Assembly: GCF_003432075.1 (NCBI RefSeq)
Contig: NZ_QWBU01000002.1
Coordinates: 434,001-498,000 of the forward strand
Reading direction: 5' to 3'
DNA from: Shinella sp. WSJ-2
GTDB taxonomy: Bacteria; Pseudomonadota; Alphaproteobacteria; Rhizobiales; Rhizobiaceae
Length of the DNA stretch: 64,000 nt
Shown one piece after another: positions 26,109 through 34,713 of this stretch. The position numbers were made by a program, and so were the translations under genes. How positions within the stretch are numbered: the stretch's first letter is position 1; each line of letters starts with the position of its first letter. The notes beneath the pieces are model-generated. The model had not been told where the DNA came from. It was given only the letters and a program-made list of their open reading frames with translations, and ran no database searches.

Positions 26109-26666
26109 ATGGCAAAGGTGATCATCTGGAATCTCGTGACGCTCGACGGTTTCTTCGAAGGCGAGAAGAAATGGGATCTCGACTTTCACAACCGCGCCTG
26201 GGGGCCGGAACTGGAAGCGCTGAGCAGCGACTTCGGCAAGACGGCCGGCCTGCTGGTCTTCGGCCGGATCACTTATGAGGGCATGAAGGCCTACTGGACC
26301 TCGGCGGAGGAGGAGGGCGAGGTGAAGACCTATATGAATGCCCTGCCGAAGCTGGTCGGCTCGCGCACGATCGCGTCCTCCGACTGGAACAACACCGCGG
26401 TGACGGCCGATATCGTCGGCGAGATTTCAAGGCGTAAGCAGACGCTCGACAAACCGATCTATATTTTCGGTAGCGCCGTTCTTTGCGACGCCCTGCTCGC
26501 GGCGGGCCTCGTCGACGAGGTGATGCTGGCGATCGTGCCGGTTCAGCTCGGCAAGGGCACGCCCTTCTTCAAGCACGGCGCGCGGCGCGACTTCGACCTC
26601 AGCGAGGCGAAGCCCTTGTCGAACGGTGCGGTCCTCGCACGCTATGCGCCGCAGAGTGCGGCCTGA
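26109..26666 (+). CDS. dihydrofolate reductase family protein
   Basis: 185-aa protein of the RibD C-terminal/DHFR-like fold: MAKVIIWNLVTLDGFF at the start, LLVFGRITYEGMKAYW (NADPH-binding region), and YIFGSAVLCDALLAAGLVDE, with LAIVPVQLGKGTPFF near the end. These match the YwjB/YyaP group of small oxidoreductases rather than true FolA. It likely uses NADPH in the cytoplasm; the substrate is unknown. ATG 26109 is preceded by GGGAGGGCAAGG. Its position opposite an HxlR regulator suggests inducible detoxification. Confidence 0.85.
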   Translation: MAKVIIWNLVTLDGFFEGEKKWDLDFHNRAWGPELEALSSDFGKTAGLLVFGRITYEGMKAYWTSAEEEGEVKTYMNALPKLVGSRTIASSDWNNTAVTADIVGEISRRKQTLDKPIYIFGSAVLCDALLAAGLVDEVMLAIVPVQLGKGTPFFKHGARRDFDLSEAKPLSNGAVLARYAPQSAA

Positions 26667-26687
26667 GCGCGATAACCATTTCTTGAA

Positions 26688-26765
26688 GAGGCGTGTTGAA
26701 ACAAATCACGGTGCTGACCCCTTCGGCGGTTAAGGCGGGTTTCAACATAGGACCTGCCACGCCTC
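26688..26765 (+). promoter_or_regulatory. structured 5' leader of sugar dehydrogenase
   Basis: GAGGCG (26688-26693) plus TGTTGAAAC (26694-26702) pair with GTTTCAACA (26739-26747) and CGCCTC (26760-26765). That gives 15 pairs around a 36-base loop, with a 12-base bulge on the 3' side. The stem ends six bases before the AGGGA ribosome-binding site of the next gene and could control its translation. It is not a riboswitch class I recognise. Confidence 0.4.
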
Positions 26766-26782
26766 GAACAAGGGAAACCACC

Positions 26783-28006
26783 ATGCGCACGATCAGTCCC
26801 CTTCTCACCGGCACCCTTCTTGCAGCCGCAATGCTTGCCGGCCCGGCCTTCGCCCAGGCGGGCAAGGTGGCGGAAACGAAGGAGGCAAATGCCCCTGACC
26901 AAAAGCCGGCCTTCGAAAACCAGACACGGGCTTCGCTTCCCGATGCTATTCCCGAGATTAGCGTCGATGTCGTCGCTAAGGGCCTGCCGCATCTCTGGGC
27001 CATGGAGTTCCTGCCGGATGGCCGTATGCTGGTGACGGCGAAGGACGGCACCATGCATGTCGTCTTCCAGGACGACGGACAGGCGAGCCCGCCGATCGAG
27101 GGCGTGCCCGAGGTGATGTCGGGCGGGCAGGGCGGTTTGCTCGACGTCGCGCTGGCGCCGGATTTCGAGCGCTCGAACCGCATCTACTTCTCCTTCTCCG
27201 AGCCGCGCGACGGCGGCAACGGCACCTCGGTCGCCTCCGCGAAACTCATCGAGCAGGACGGCACGTTTCTGCTGCAGGAGGTGAAGGTCATCTTCCGGCA
27301 GATGCGGACCTATGACGGCGACAAACATTTCGGCTCGCGCCTCGTCTTCGGGCCGAAGGGCGAGCTCTACGTGACGGTCGGCGAGCGCTCGGACCCTGAA
27401 ACCCGTGTCGGCGCGCAGGATCTCGCCAGCGGTTTCGGCAAGGTTTTCCGCATCGATGCCGAGGGCAAGGCGCTCGACGACAATCCCTTCGCCAAGACGG
27501 AGGGCGCGCAGCCGGAAATCTGGAGTTTCGGCCATCGCAATCTCCAGGCCGCGACGCTGGATGATCAGGGCCGGCTATGGACGGTGGAGCATGGCCCGAA
27601 GGGCGGCGACGAGCTGAACCGGCCGGAGGCCGGGAAGAATTACGGCTGGCCGAAGGTGACCTATGGCGTCGACTATAGCGGGGCGCCGATCGGCGAGGGC
27701 ATCACCGCGCTCGAAGGCACCGAGCAGCCGGTCTATTACTGGGATCCCGTCATCGGCCCCTCCGGCATGGCCTATTACACCGGCGACGCCATTCCCGAAT
27801 GGAAGGGCGCCTTCCTGATCGGCGGCCTCGTCAGCAAGGGCCTCGTCGTGCTGCATATGGAGGGCGACAAGGTCGCGCATGAGGAACGGGTCCCGCTCGA
27901 CGCGCGGATCCGCGACGTCAAGGTCGCGCCCGACGGATCCGTCTTCGTGGTGACGGAAGAGCGGGGCGGCGGCGAATCGACGATCCTGCGGCTGGTAAAA
28001 AGCTAG
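26783..28006 (+). CDS. PQQ-dependent sugar dehydrogenase (soluble aldose type)
   Basis: 407-aa exported protein with a signal peptide (cleavage after FAQA) and a six-bladed beta-propeller of the glucose/sorbosone dehydrogenase (GSDH) family. Recognised segments are HLWAMEFLPDGRMLVTAKDG, GGQGGLLDVALAPDF, RLVFGPKGELYVTVGER, and GHRNLQAATLDDQGRLWTVE, ending in APDGSVFVVTEERGGGES. The aligned histidine/arginine and calcium-binding propeller loops are present in outline. It oxidises an aldose or polyol in the periplasm if PQQ is available; bacteria with this protein often have no demonstrated PQQ use, so activity is unproven. ATG 26783 follows AGGGA. Its 3' end overlaps the convergent pdeM gene by four bases. 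Confidence 0.87.
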   Translation: MRTISPLLTGTLLAAAMLAGPAFAQAGKVAETKEANAPDQKPAFENQTRASLPDAIPEISVDVVAKGLPHLWAMEFLPDGRMLVTAKDGTMHVVFQDDGQASPPIEGVPEVMSGGQGGLLDVALAPDFERSNRIYFSFSEPRDGGNGTSVASAKLIEQDGTFLLQEVKVIFRQMRTYDGDKHFGSRLVFGPKGELYVTVGERSDPETRVGAQDLASGFGKVFRIDAEGKALDDNPFAKTEGAQPEIWSFGHRNLQAATLDDQGRLWTVEHGPKGGDELNRPEAGKNYGWPKVTYGVDYSGAPIGEGITALEGTEQPVYYWDPVIGPSGMAYYTGDAIPEWKGAFLIGGLVSKGLVVLHMEGDKVAHEERVPLDARIRDVKVAPDGSVFVVTEERGGGESTILRLVKS

Positions 28007-28728
28007 CTCCTGAGATTGGTGAAGCGCACCGAGTAGATGCGGTCGCGGCCGAGCATGTGGGCGATGAGGTTCGGCCGGTCGAACAGGCCGGTCATCGCCT
28101 TGTGGCGTAGATCCAGACCACCGGTCATGATGCCGAAGGCTGGCATCAGCAGGCGCTTCCCGTCGGTCGCGAAACAGGGACGGCGCACCGCCTTTTCGCG
28201 GCGGATCACGGTGGCGGCGGGATGCAGATGCCCGGCGATCTCGCCGGCGGGCGACAGGAGCGACGGCTCGTGGCGGAAGGCGAGGCCGGCATAGTGCAGC
28301 TCGTCGGCCGACTGGCCGGGCAGGTCGACGGTGCCGTCGGGATCGTGGTTGCCGTTGATCCATATCCATTCACGGCCGCGCGCAAGATCAGCGATCTTGC
28401 TGCGGAAGATTTCCGGCAGGTGCGCGGAGCCGATGCGGTCGTGGAAATTGTCGCCGAGACTGACGACGATGGCCGGGTCGTGCCTCAAGATGACGGCTTC
28501 CAGCACCTTCAGCGTGGCGAGCGTGTCATAGGGCGGCAGCATCATGCCGCGGCGGGCAAAGGCCGCACCCTTTTCGAGATGCAGGTCCGAAACGACGAGC
28601 AGGCGGGTTTCCGGCAGATAGAGCGCGCCGAGCGGATCGCAGACGGCCTCGACGCCGGCCACGACGGTGCGGGCGGAGACCGCGCCGAAATCCTGTATCT
28701 CCATCGATGCCAGCGCCAGTCTCTGCAT
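28003..28728 (-). CDS. pdeM: ligase-associated DNA damage response endonuclease PdeM
   Basis: 241-aa metallophosphoesterase. All motifs of the two-metal site are visible: VVSDLHLEKG, SLGDNFHDRI, INGNHDPDG, and a later histidine in IAGHLHPAATV. This matches the family TIGR04123 (PdeM), normally encoded with a DEXH helicase, an exonuclease and an ATP-dependent ligase as a DNA-repair set. Here only the helicase is adjacent (16 bp upstream in transcription), so the ligase and exonuclease must lie elsewhere, if present. The enzyme should cut DNA or phosphodiesters in the cytoplasm. Confidence 0.9.
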   Translation of the reverse strand: MQRLALASMEIQDFGAVSARTVVAGVEAVCDPLGALYLPETRLLVVSDLHLEKGAAFARRGMMLPPYDTLATLKVLEAVILRHDPAIVVSLGDNFHDRIGSAHLPEIFRSKIADLARGREWIWINGNHDPDGTVDLPGQSADELHYAGLAFRHEPSLLSPAGEIAGHLHPAATVIRREKAVRRPCFATDGKRLLMPAFGIMTGGLDLRHKAMTGLFDRPNLIAHMLGRDRIYSVRFTNLRS

Positions 28729-28744
28729 GCGTATTCGTCACGTC

Positions 28745-31279
28745 CTAAACACTGTCTTCGCCCATCGCCTCGGCGATGAGGTCCTCGGCGGCTTCGGCCA
28801 GAAGCGAATCCTGCGCCTCGCCCGCCACCGTCTCCCGGCCGATTTCCAGCATGATCGGCACGGCGAGCGGCGAGATGCGGTCAAGACGGCGATGGGTGAT
28901 GTGGCCTTTGATTCGCATCAGCATATCGCCCAATCGCTGAATATCCAAAAGCCCCGCCGCCGCATCGTTGCGCGTCGCCTCCAGGAGAATGTGATCCGGC
29001 TCGTGGCTGCGCAGCACGTCGTAGATCAGGTCGGCGGAGACCGTGACCTGCCGCCCGGTCTTTTCCTTGCCCGGATGGCGCTGCTCGATCAAACCGGCAA
29101 TCACGGCGCAATTGCGGAAGGTCCGCTTCAGCATGAAGCTTTCGTCGAGCCAGGCTTCGAGATCGTCGCCCAGCATGTCCTCGTCGAAGAGGTTCGAAAG
29201 CGACGGCCGCTCGATGGCGAAACTGTAGCCGAGGTCGTCCAGCGCCCAGATGGCGAGCGAATAATCGGTCGCGACGAACCCGAGCGGCCTTCGGCCGGCG
29301 CGTTCCAGCCGGCGGGTGAGCAGCATGCCGAGCGTTTGGTGGGCGAGGCGGCCTTCGAAGGGATAGGCCACCATGTAATGGCGGCTTCCGCGCGGAAAGG
29401 TCTCGATCAGCAACTCGTCGCGCTTCGGCAGGGAGGAGACATCGCGTTGCAAAGCGAGCCAGTCGCGCACCTGCTCAGGCAGCGCGCCCCAGCGCTCGGG
29501 ATCGTCCAGCATGGCGCGCACCTGATCGGCGAGATAGGTGGAGAGCGGGAATTTGCCGCCGGCATAGGCCGGCACCTTCGGATCGAGCGAGAAGGCCTGG
29601 CTGACGAGGCATTCGTTCTCGCGAATGCCCTCGAAACGCAGCACCTTGCCGGAGAACAGGAAGGTATCGCCGGGGGATAGCATTTCGAGAAAATATTCCT
29701 CGACCTTGCCGAGCGACGCCCCGCCGCGACCGACGGCACCCTTGGCGCCGCGCTTGACCATGCGCACGTTCAGCATCGGCATTTCGACGATGGTGCCGAG
29801 ATTGAGGCGGTATTGCTGGGCGACACCAGGATTGGAGACCCGCCACAGGCCGTCCGCCGTCTTGCGGATGCGGGCATAGCGCTCGTAGGTCTTCAGCGCA
29901 TAACCGCCGGTCGCGACGAACTGCACGATGCGGGCGAATTTTTCGCGCGAAAGTCCGGTATAGGGCGAGGCGGTGGTGATTTCGGCAAAGAGCGCATCCT
30001 CGTCGAACGGGGCGGCACAGGCCATGCCGAGCACGTGCTGGGCGAGCACGTCGAGCGCGCCGTCGCCGACGGGCGGCGTGTCCTGCGCGCCGAGATAATT
30101 GGCGTCGAGCGCCGCCTGGCACTCCATTACCTCGAAACGGTTGGCCGGCACGAGGATGGCGCGGCTCGGTTCGTCCATGCGGTGATTGGCGCGGCCGATG
30201 CGCTGGGCAAGGCGCGAGGCGCCCTTCGGCGCGCCGACATGGATGACGAGATCGACATCGCCCCAGTCGATGCCGAGATCGAGCGTCGAGGTGGCGACGA
30301 CGGCACGCAGCCGGTTTTCCGCCATGGCCTGCTCGACCTTGCGGCGCTGGCCGACATCGAGCGAGCCGTGATGCAGCGCGATCGGAAGCGTGTCCTCGTT
30401 GATGTTCCAGAGCTCCTGGAAGAGGATTTCCGCCTGGCTGCGCGTGTTGACGAAGAGCAGTGCGGTCTTGTGCTGCTTAATCGCCTCATAGACCTCCGGC
30501 ATGGCGTATTTCGCCTGATGACCGGACCAGGGCACACGGGCCTCGCTCTTGAGGATGGTGATGATAGGCTTGGCGCCACCAGGCGCGGTGACGAGGCCGG
30601 CGTGATGCTCGGCATCCGGCGTTTGCGCGACCAGCCAGCGGCGCAGGTCCATCGGCTCGGCGACAGTGGCCGAGAGGCCGATGGTCTTCAGGCCGGGTGC
30701 CAGGCGGCGCAGGCGTGCGAGGCCAAGGGACAGCAGATGGCCGCGCTTGGAGGTGACGAGCGAGTGCAACTCGTCGAAGATGATGTATTTCAGGTCCTTG
30801 AAGAACCTAGGTGCCTCGCCGTTGGCAATCAGCAGCGCCACCTGCTCGGGCGTCGTCAGAAGGATGTCGGGCGGGTTCAGCCGCTGGCGCTGGCGTTTGG
30901 CTTGCGGCGTGTCGCCGGTGCGGGTCTCCACCGTGATCGGCAGACCCATTTCCGAGACCGGCTTCATCAGGTTGCGCTCGATATCGACGGCGAGCGCCTT
31001 GAGCGGCGAGATATAGAGCGTGTGGATGCCGGTGAAGGCGGAGCCCGGCGGGATCCTTCCGCGCTGGGCGAGATCAGTCAGCGCCGGCAGGAAGCCGGCG
31101 AGCGTCTTGCCGGCGCCGGTGGGGGCGATCAAAAGCAGGCTCTCGCCGGCATGGGCGCGGGCGAGAAGCTCCATCTGGTGTGCGCGCGGCTGCCAGCCCT
31201 TGTCCGCGAACCAGCGGGTGAAGGACGGGGACAACAGAGAGAGGCCCTGTGCGGCTTGGCTGAGGTGAGAATCGGACAC
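28745..31279 (-). CDS. ligase-associated DEXH-box helicase (Lhr-type)
   Basis: 844-aa superfamily 2 helicase of the ligase-associated (TIGR04121) Lhr branch. Motif I is LLIAPTGAGKTLAGFLPAL, motif II IIFDELHSL, motif III GLSATV, motif V VVATSTLDLGIDWG, motif VI QRIGRANHR. The C-terminal winged-helix/Lhr part (about 400-844) includes FLFSGKVLRFEGI and IETFPRGSRHYMVAYPFEGR. Length is typical of this group (about 820-850). It probably unwinds branched or nicked DNA for PdeM and an ATP-dependent ligase. Transcribed leftward as a two-gene operon with pdeM. Confidence 0.92.
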   Translation of the reverse strand: MSDSHLSQAAQGLSLLSPSFTRWFADKGWQPRAHQMELLARAHAGESLLLIAPTGAGKTLAGFLPALTDLAQRGRIPPGSAFTGIHTLYISPLKALAVDIERNLMKPVSEMGLPITVETRTGDTPQAKRQRQRLNPPDILLTTPEQVALLIANGEAPRFFKDLKYIIFDELHSLVTSKRGHLLSLGLARLRRLAPGLKTIGLSATVAEPMDLRRWLVAQTPDAEHHAGLVTAPGGAKPIITILKSEARVPWSGHQAKYAMPEVYEAIKQHKTALLFVNTRSQAEILFQELWNINEDTLPIALHHGSLDVGQRRKVEQAMAENRLRAVVATSTLDLGIDWGDVDLVIHVGAPKGASRLAQRIGRANHRMDEPSRAILVPANRFEVMECQAALDANYLGAQDTPPVGDGALDVLAQHVLGMACAAPFDEDALFAEITTASPYTGLSREKFARIVQFVATGGYALKTYERYARIRKTADGLWRVSNPGVAQQYRLNLGTIVEMPMLNVRMVKRGAKGAVGRGGASLGKVEEYFLEMLSPGDTFLFSGKVLRFEGIRENECLVSQAFSLDPKVPAYAGGKFPLSTYLADQVRAMLDDPERWGALPEQVRDWLALQRDVSSLPKRDELLIETFPRGSRHYMVAYPFEGRLAHQTLGMLLTRRLERAGRRPLGFVATDYSLAIWALDDLGYSFAIERPSLSNLFDEDMLGDDLEAWLDESFMLKRTFRNCAVIAGLIEQRHPGKEKTGRQVTVSADLIYDVLRSHEPDHILLEATRNDAAAGLLDIQRLGDMLMRIKGHITHRRLDRISPLAVPIMLEIGRETVAGEAQDSLLAEAAEDLIAEAMGEDSV

Positions 31280-31481
31280 GGCGTTAAGCTAATCCACGCG
31301 GGCGGAAAAAAAAGCGTTCCCTGCAACTATCTCCGCCACCCGCTGAAACATGAGGCTTTGAAGACGATGCCGGTTTTTCACAGGGCATACACGAGGCCGT
31401 TACCGCAGCAGAAAGATGAAACTTTTTTTGCGGCCCCTCCGTTTACCGCCCCGTGACAGAGAAATTGATAGGAGATTTCCC

Positions 31482-31763
31482 ATGAAGAAGATTGTTCTTG
31501 CTCTGGCCGCCCTTTCGTTTTCTGCCGGCGCGGCCCTCGCCGAAAACCCCTATGTCGGCCGTACCGACATCATCCAGTCCGGCCCGAATGCCGGCAAGGA
31601 GGTGATGAACCCTGCGGTCAACAACCTCGATATGGGCACCACGGCGTCCATCACGTCGAACGACACGTCGCGTCAGGTCCCGAACGAGACCAGAGAGCAG
31701 CTGGCCGATCCGGGCGCCAACCGCTACGGCGATTCCGATCCGGGCAGCATGCAGTTCGACTAA
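31482..31763 (+). CDS. small secreted protein, ENPxxGRTD/RYGD family
   Basis: 93-aa precursor, distant paralogue of the five-gene array at 53.8-55.3 kb. The signal peptide (KKIVLALAALSFSAGAALA) is followed immediately by ENPYVGRTDIIQSGPNAGK, then a Thr/Ser/Asn-rich middle with TTASI, and a C-terminal PGANRYGDSDPG. It has no cysteine. The conserved start (ENPxxGRTD) and end (ANRYGD) are shared with all array members. ATG 31482 is preceded by AGGAG. Function unknown. It is monocistronic, followed by a strong hairpin at 31798-31828. Confidence 0.85.
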   Translation: MKKIVLALAALSFSAGAALAENPYVGRTDIIQSGPNAGKEVMNPAVNNLDMGTTASITSNDTSRQVPNETREQLADPGANRYGDSDPGSMQFD

Positions 31764-31797
31764 GCATTCGACGCATGCAACCTGACCCAAGCAGGTC

Positions 31798-31828
31798 TTC
31801 GGCCCTTCCGGTATCCGGGAGGGCCGAA
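31798..31828 (+). terminator. terminator-like hairpin after the small secreted gene
   Basis: TTCGGCCCTTCCGG / CCGGGAGGGCCGAA form a 14-base stem with one T-G wobble around a three-base loop TAT. It is followed by TGCGTTT. Position between convergent genes fits a 3' end for the small secreted protein transcript. Confidence 0.6.
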
Positions 31829-31840
31829 TGCGTTTAGGGA

Positions 31841-32476
31841 TCACATCGCGATATAGCGGTCGGCGCGATGGTTGACGGTGAGGAAGAGGTTCAGCACCAC
31901 GGCGCCGACCACCGAGCACAGCACGATGAACGGGGCGGCGACGGCGAAAGCGGCGATCAGCACGAAGAGATCGAAGGCGAGCTGCACCAGACCGGCGCGG
32001 ATACCGAAGCGTTCCTGCAGATAGACTGCGAGCACCCCCACGCCGCCGAGGCTGGCGCGATGGCGATAAAGGCCGAGCAGGCCGAAGCCGAGCAGGATGC
32101 CGGCCAGCACCGCAGTCCACATCGGATCGATGCTTTCGATGCGCACGAAATGCGGCTGGAACTCGGTGATAATGGAGGTCATCGTGACGGCCAGAACGGT
32201 CTTGATGGTGAAGGCCCAGCCGAGGCGTTTCAGCGCGAGAATGTAGAAGGGGATGTTCACGACGGTGTAATAGATGCCGAAGCTGATACCCGTGAGATAG
32301 TGCAGGATGAAGGCGACGCCGGCGGTGCCGCTGGCAACCAGCCCGGCGCTGCTCATCAGCGCCAGTCCCAGTGCCGCGATCATGCTGCTCGCAAACAGGC
32401 CCTGCGCATCTTCCAGCGGTGTGTGGCGGGTGGGTGTGGGATTCCAGAAGCCGAAACGCCGCTTGTCGCCGTCCAT
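31841..32476 (-). CDS. YitT family membrane protein
   Basis: 211-aa integral membrane protein with six predicted helices, corresponding to the YitT membrane domain (older name DUF161): GLALMSSAGLVASGTAGVAF, FYILALKRLGWAFTIKT, VLAGILLGFGLLGLYRHRAS. The C-terminal cytoplasmic domain found in Bacillus YitT (DUF2179) is absent, as in most proteobacterial homologues. The N-terminal 25 residues are cytoplasmic and polar. Function is not established; transport of small molecules is suspected for the family. Confidence 0.85.
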   Translation of the reverse strand: MDGDKRRFGFWNPTPTRHTPLEDAQGLFASSMIAALGLALMSSAGLVASGTAGVAFILHYLTGISFGIYYTVVNIPFYILALKRLGWAFTIKTVLAVTMTSIITEFQPHFVRIESIDPMWTAVLAGILLGFGLLGLYRHRASLGGVGVLAVYLQERFGIRAGLVQLAFDLFVLIAAFAVAAPFIVLCSVVGAVVLNLFLTVNHRADRYIAM

Positions 32477-32530
32477 GGCCGATCTCCGATGATGTTATCG
32501 TTGTATAGGGCGTCGTCGCTTGCGTGAAGC

Positions 32531-33472
32531 CTATCGCTGGCGCCGCGCAAGGAACAGCAGCCCATGCACCGGCAGGCCGCCATCCTGGCGGATCACGCTC
32601 TTTTCCAGCGCCACCAGATCGAAGCCGGTCTCAGCCATCCGCTTGCAGATGAAAGCCTCGGGGTGGGCGTAGCGCAGCGACGGGCGCAGCGAAGGCGCGT
32701 CGCCATCACCGCCGTCCTCCACCGAGAAAGCGAAGAGGCTGCCGGGCTTGGCCAGCCGCGATACGCTCGCAAACACCTGTCCGAGATCGCCGAGATACAT
32801 CAGCACGTCGGCGGCGCTGACGAGATCGGCGCGGGCTTCCGACAGATCGCCGAAGAGGCCGCTGTCTTCTGCCGGCAGCGAAAGGTCGGCCTGCGCGAGA
32901 TGGTCATAGACCGCCTTCTCTCCGGCCTTGGCCAGCATGCCGGCGGAGAGGTCGAAGCCTTCGAGGCGGCTGGCATTGCGACGGCACTCGACGCCGAACA
33001 GGCCGGTGCCGCAGCCGATATCGGCGACGAGGCCGAAATGCGCATCGTCGCCGGTATGTTTGCGTACGAGTTTCGCGAGCGTCTGCGGCACGGTGTAGTC
33101 GAGGCGTTCGACCAGCGCGGTGTCGAAGCGGTCGGCATAGTCGTCGAACAGGCGTTCGACATAGTGCATCGGCGGGGCGGCGGGGGCCTCCGCCATCCCG
33201 AGCACGGCGAGTTTCAGGCTGGCACCGAAAATATCCGAGGGGTCGAGCGCGATGACCTTTTCAAGCGCGGCGGCGGCTGCCTCCTTCCGGCCCGATTTCT
33301 CGGCATATTCGGCGAGCCGGAACCAGCCGGCGGCCCAGCCCGGCACCTGCTCGAGCGCCTGTTCCATGAGTTCCTGCGCCTCCGCGAACTCGCCCGATTC
33401 CGCAAACATGCGGGCATAATCGGCGCGGCGGTCGGCGATGAGATCGCCGGAGGAGAAATGCGGGCTCGTCAT
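32531..33472 (-). CDS. TPR-methyltransferase fusion protein
   Basis: 313-aa protein joining an N-terminal tetratricopeptide-like part (about 5-90: AEAQELMEQALEQVPGWAAG, AAAALEKVIALDPSDIF) with a SAM-dependent methyltransferase domain. Motif I is LVADIGCGTGLFGVECR, followed by FDLSAGMLAKAGEK. The C-terminal end is ALEKSVIRQDGGLPVHGLLF, as in the PF08241-type group called 'DREV-like/trans-aconitate' by similarity. The methyl-acceptor substrate is unknown. ATG 33472 is chosen over an earlier ATG at 33523, which would add an Arg-rich leader. Confidence 0.8.
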   Translation of the reverse strand: MTSPHFSSGDLIADRRADYARMFAESGEFAEAQELMEQALEQVPGWAAGWFRLAEYAEKSGRKEAAAAALEKVIALDPSDIFGASLKLAVLGMAEAPAAPPMHYVERLFDDYADRFDTALVERLDYTVPQTLAKLVRKHTGDDAHFGLVADIGCGTGLFGVECRRNASRLEGFDLSAGMLAKAGEKAVYDHLAQADLSLPAEDSGLFGDLSEARADLVSAADVLMYLGDLGQVFASVSRLAKPGSLFAFSVEDGGDGDAPSLRPSLRYAHPEAFICKRMAETGFDLVALEKSVIRQDGGLPVHGLLFLARRQR

Positions 33473-33614
33473 GGGGGCTCGGATCTGGAAACGGATGGCC
33501 GCTACATGGCAGGGCGGCGGCAAAAGGCAAGCGAATTCTCGTGAGCGGCCGTTGCTTGCCGCAGGCGGGACGAACGCTTATCTCAGGGTCTAACGAATTT
33601 TGGAGAATCAGCGG

Positions 33615-33881
33615 ATGTCGAATGGCGTGAACGGGTTTCTGGGCGATAGCCCGCTGCGCGTGCTCATCAAGCTTCTGATCCTGTCGGTGGCCGTCGGCTT
33701 CCTGATGTCGATCTTCGGGCTCTACCCTGATGATATTCTCTTTGCCGTGCGCGATTTTGTCCTCGATCTCTGGCACACCGGCTTCAAGACACTTGGCCGC
33801 CTCGGCGATTACCTGTTGCTCGGTGCTGTGATCGTCATTCCCGTCTTCATCCTCATCCGCCTTCTGAGCTATCGCCGCTGA
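33615..33881 (+). CDS. DUF6460 family small membrane protein
   Basis: 88-aa protein with two predicted transmembrane segments (LLILSVAVGFLMSIFGL and LLGAVIVIPVFILIRLL) connected by an amphipathic stretch (RDFVLDLWHTGF). The start VNGFLGDSPLRVLIKL and overall arrangement match the short DUF6460 proteins widespread in Rhizobiales. Function unknown. ATG 33615 is supported by GGAGA eight bases upstream; a TTG at 33600 is in frame but unlikely. Two bases separate it from the CAP lipoprotein gene, so they are co-transcribed. Confidence 0.78.
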   Translation: MSNGVNGFLGDSPLRVLIKLLILSVAVGFLMSIFGLYPDDILFAVRDFVLDLWHTGFKTLGRLGDYLLLGAVIVIPVFILIRLLSYRR

Positions 33882-33883
33882 CC

Positions 33884-34372
33884 ATGCTGACCCGTCGCAC
33901 CTTCCTTGCCGCATCGGCGGCGGCCATCGCGGCGCTTGCCGCCGGCTGTTCAACCACCAGCGTGCTGGCGCCTTCGGCCGGCACCGGCAGCGACCAGACG
34001 GCCGCCTCGCTTGGCCTCGTCAACAAGCTTCGCGCCGAGCGTGGCCTGTCGGCGCTCGTCATCGACAAGCAGGCGCAACGTGCGGCGATGGATCAGGCGA
34101 GCCGCATGGCCTCCGCCGGCAAGATGGAGCACAATATCGGCTTCGGCGCGAATTTCTTGAAGCGCATGAAGGGCATGGAGGTCGCGTTGCCGGCGGCGGA
34201 AAACATCGCCGTGGGTCAGGACAGCGCCGCGGAAGCCTTCGACGCCTGGTATCGCTCGCCGAAACATCTCGTCAACATGCTGGGTGCCAGCTATCGCGGG
34301 CTCGGCGTTGCCGTCGTTTCGAATCCGGCTTCAGGCGGCCGACCATACTGGGCGATGGTGCTGTCAGGCTGA
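33884..34372 (+). CDS. CAP-domain lipoprotein
   Basis: 162-aa exported protein. The N-terminus combines a twin-arginine-like motif (LTRRTFLAASAAA) with a lipobox (LAAGC, Cys22), so it should be lipid-anchored. The mature part is a CAP/SCP domain: VNKLRAERGLSALVIDKQAQ, then ENIAVGQDSAAEAFDAWYRS and a C-terminal YWAMVLSG strand. The two CAP histidines are partly conserved (MEHNIGFG, KHLVN). Prokaryotic CAP proteins are cell-envelope proteins of varied function. It is the second gene of a small operon with DUF6460. Confidence 0.87.
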   Translation: MLTRRTFLAASAAAIAALAAGCSTTSVLAPSAGTGSDQTAASLGLVNKLRAERGLSALVIDKQAQRAAMDQASRMASAGKMEHNIGFGANFLKRMKGMEVALPAAENIAVGQDSAAEAFDAWYRSPKHLVNMLGASYRGLGVAVVSNPASGGRPYWAMVLSG

Positions 34373-34381
34373 GGAGCACGC

Positions 34382-34690
34382 GTGGGCGGCAGGATCGTGC
34401 GCATGGCGGATCTGGAGATCGATCCCGCAGAGCTCGATGCCTACAAGGCATTGCTCGCCGAGGAGATCGAGGCCTCGATACGGCTCGAGCCGGGCGTGCT
34501 GATGCTGCATGCCGTGTCGATCGACGAGGCGCCGGAAAGGGTGCGGCTATTGGAAGTCTATGCCGACGAGGCGGCCTATCAGGCGCACCTCGCCACACCG
34601 CATTTTCTCAAATACAAGACGCAGACTGCCGCGATGGTCCGCTCGCTGCGTCTCCTGCCGGTGACGCCGATCCGGATGGACGCGAAATAG
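34382..34690 (+). CDS. ABM-like (putative quinol) monooxygenase
   Basis: 102-aa dimeric ferredoxin-like fold protein of the antibiotic biosynthesis monooxygenase (ABM, YgiN-like) family. The pattern is RIVRMADLEIDPAELDAYKA, then LEPGVLMLHAV, LLEVYADEAAYQAHLATPHF, with the late histidines and KTQTAAMVRSL helix typical of YgiN. Such proteins oxidise quinols or degrade small aromatic compounds. The start is GTG 34382 with GAGGAG five bases before it. It follows the CAP gene by 9 bp and precedes a MATE exporter by 23 bp, so a detoxification role for the operon is plausible. Confidence 0.78.
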   Translation: MGGRIVRMADLEIDPAELDAYKALLAEEIEASIRLEPGVLMLHAVSIDEAPERVRLLEVYADEAAYQAHLATPHFLKYKTQTAAMVRSLRLLPVTPIRMDAK

Positions 34691-34713
34691 AGCCGGCCTG
34701 AGGGGGAGTTTGC

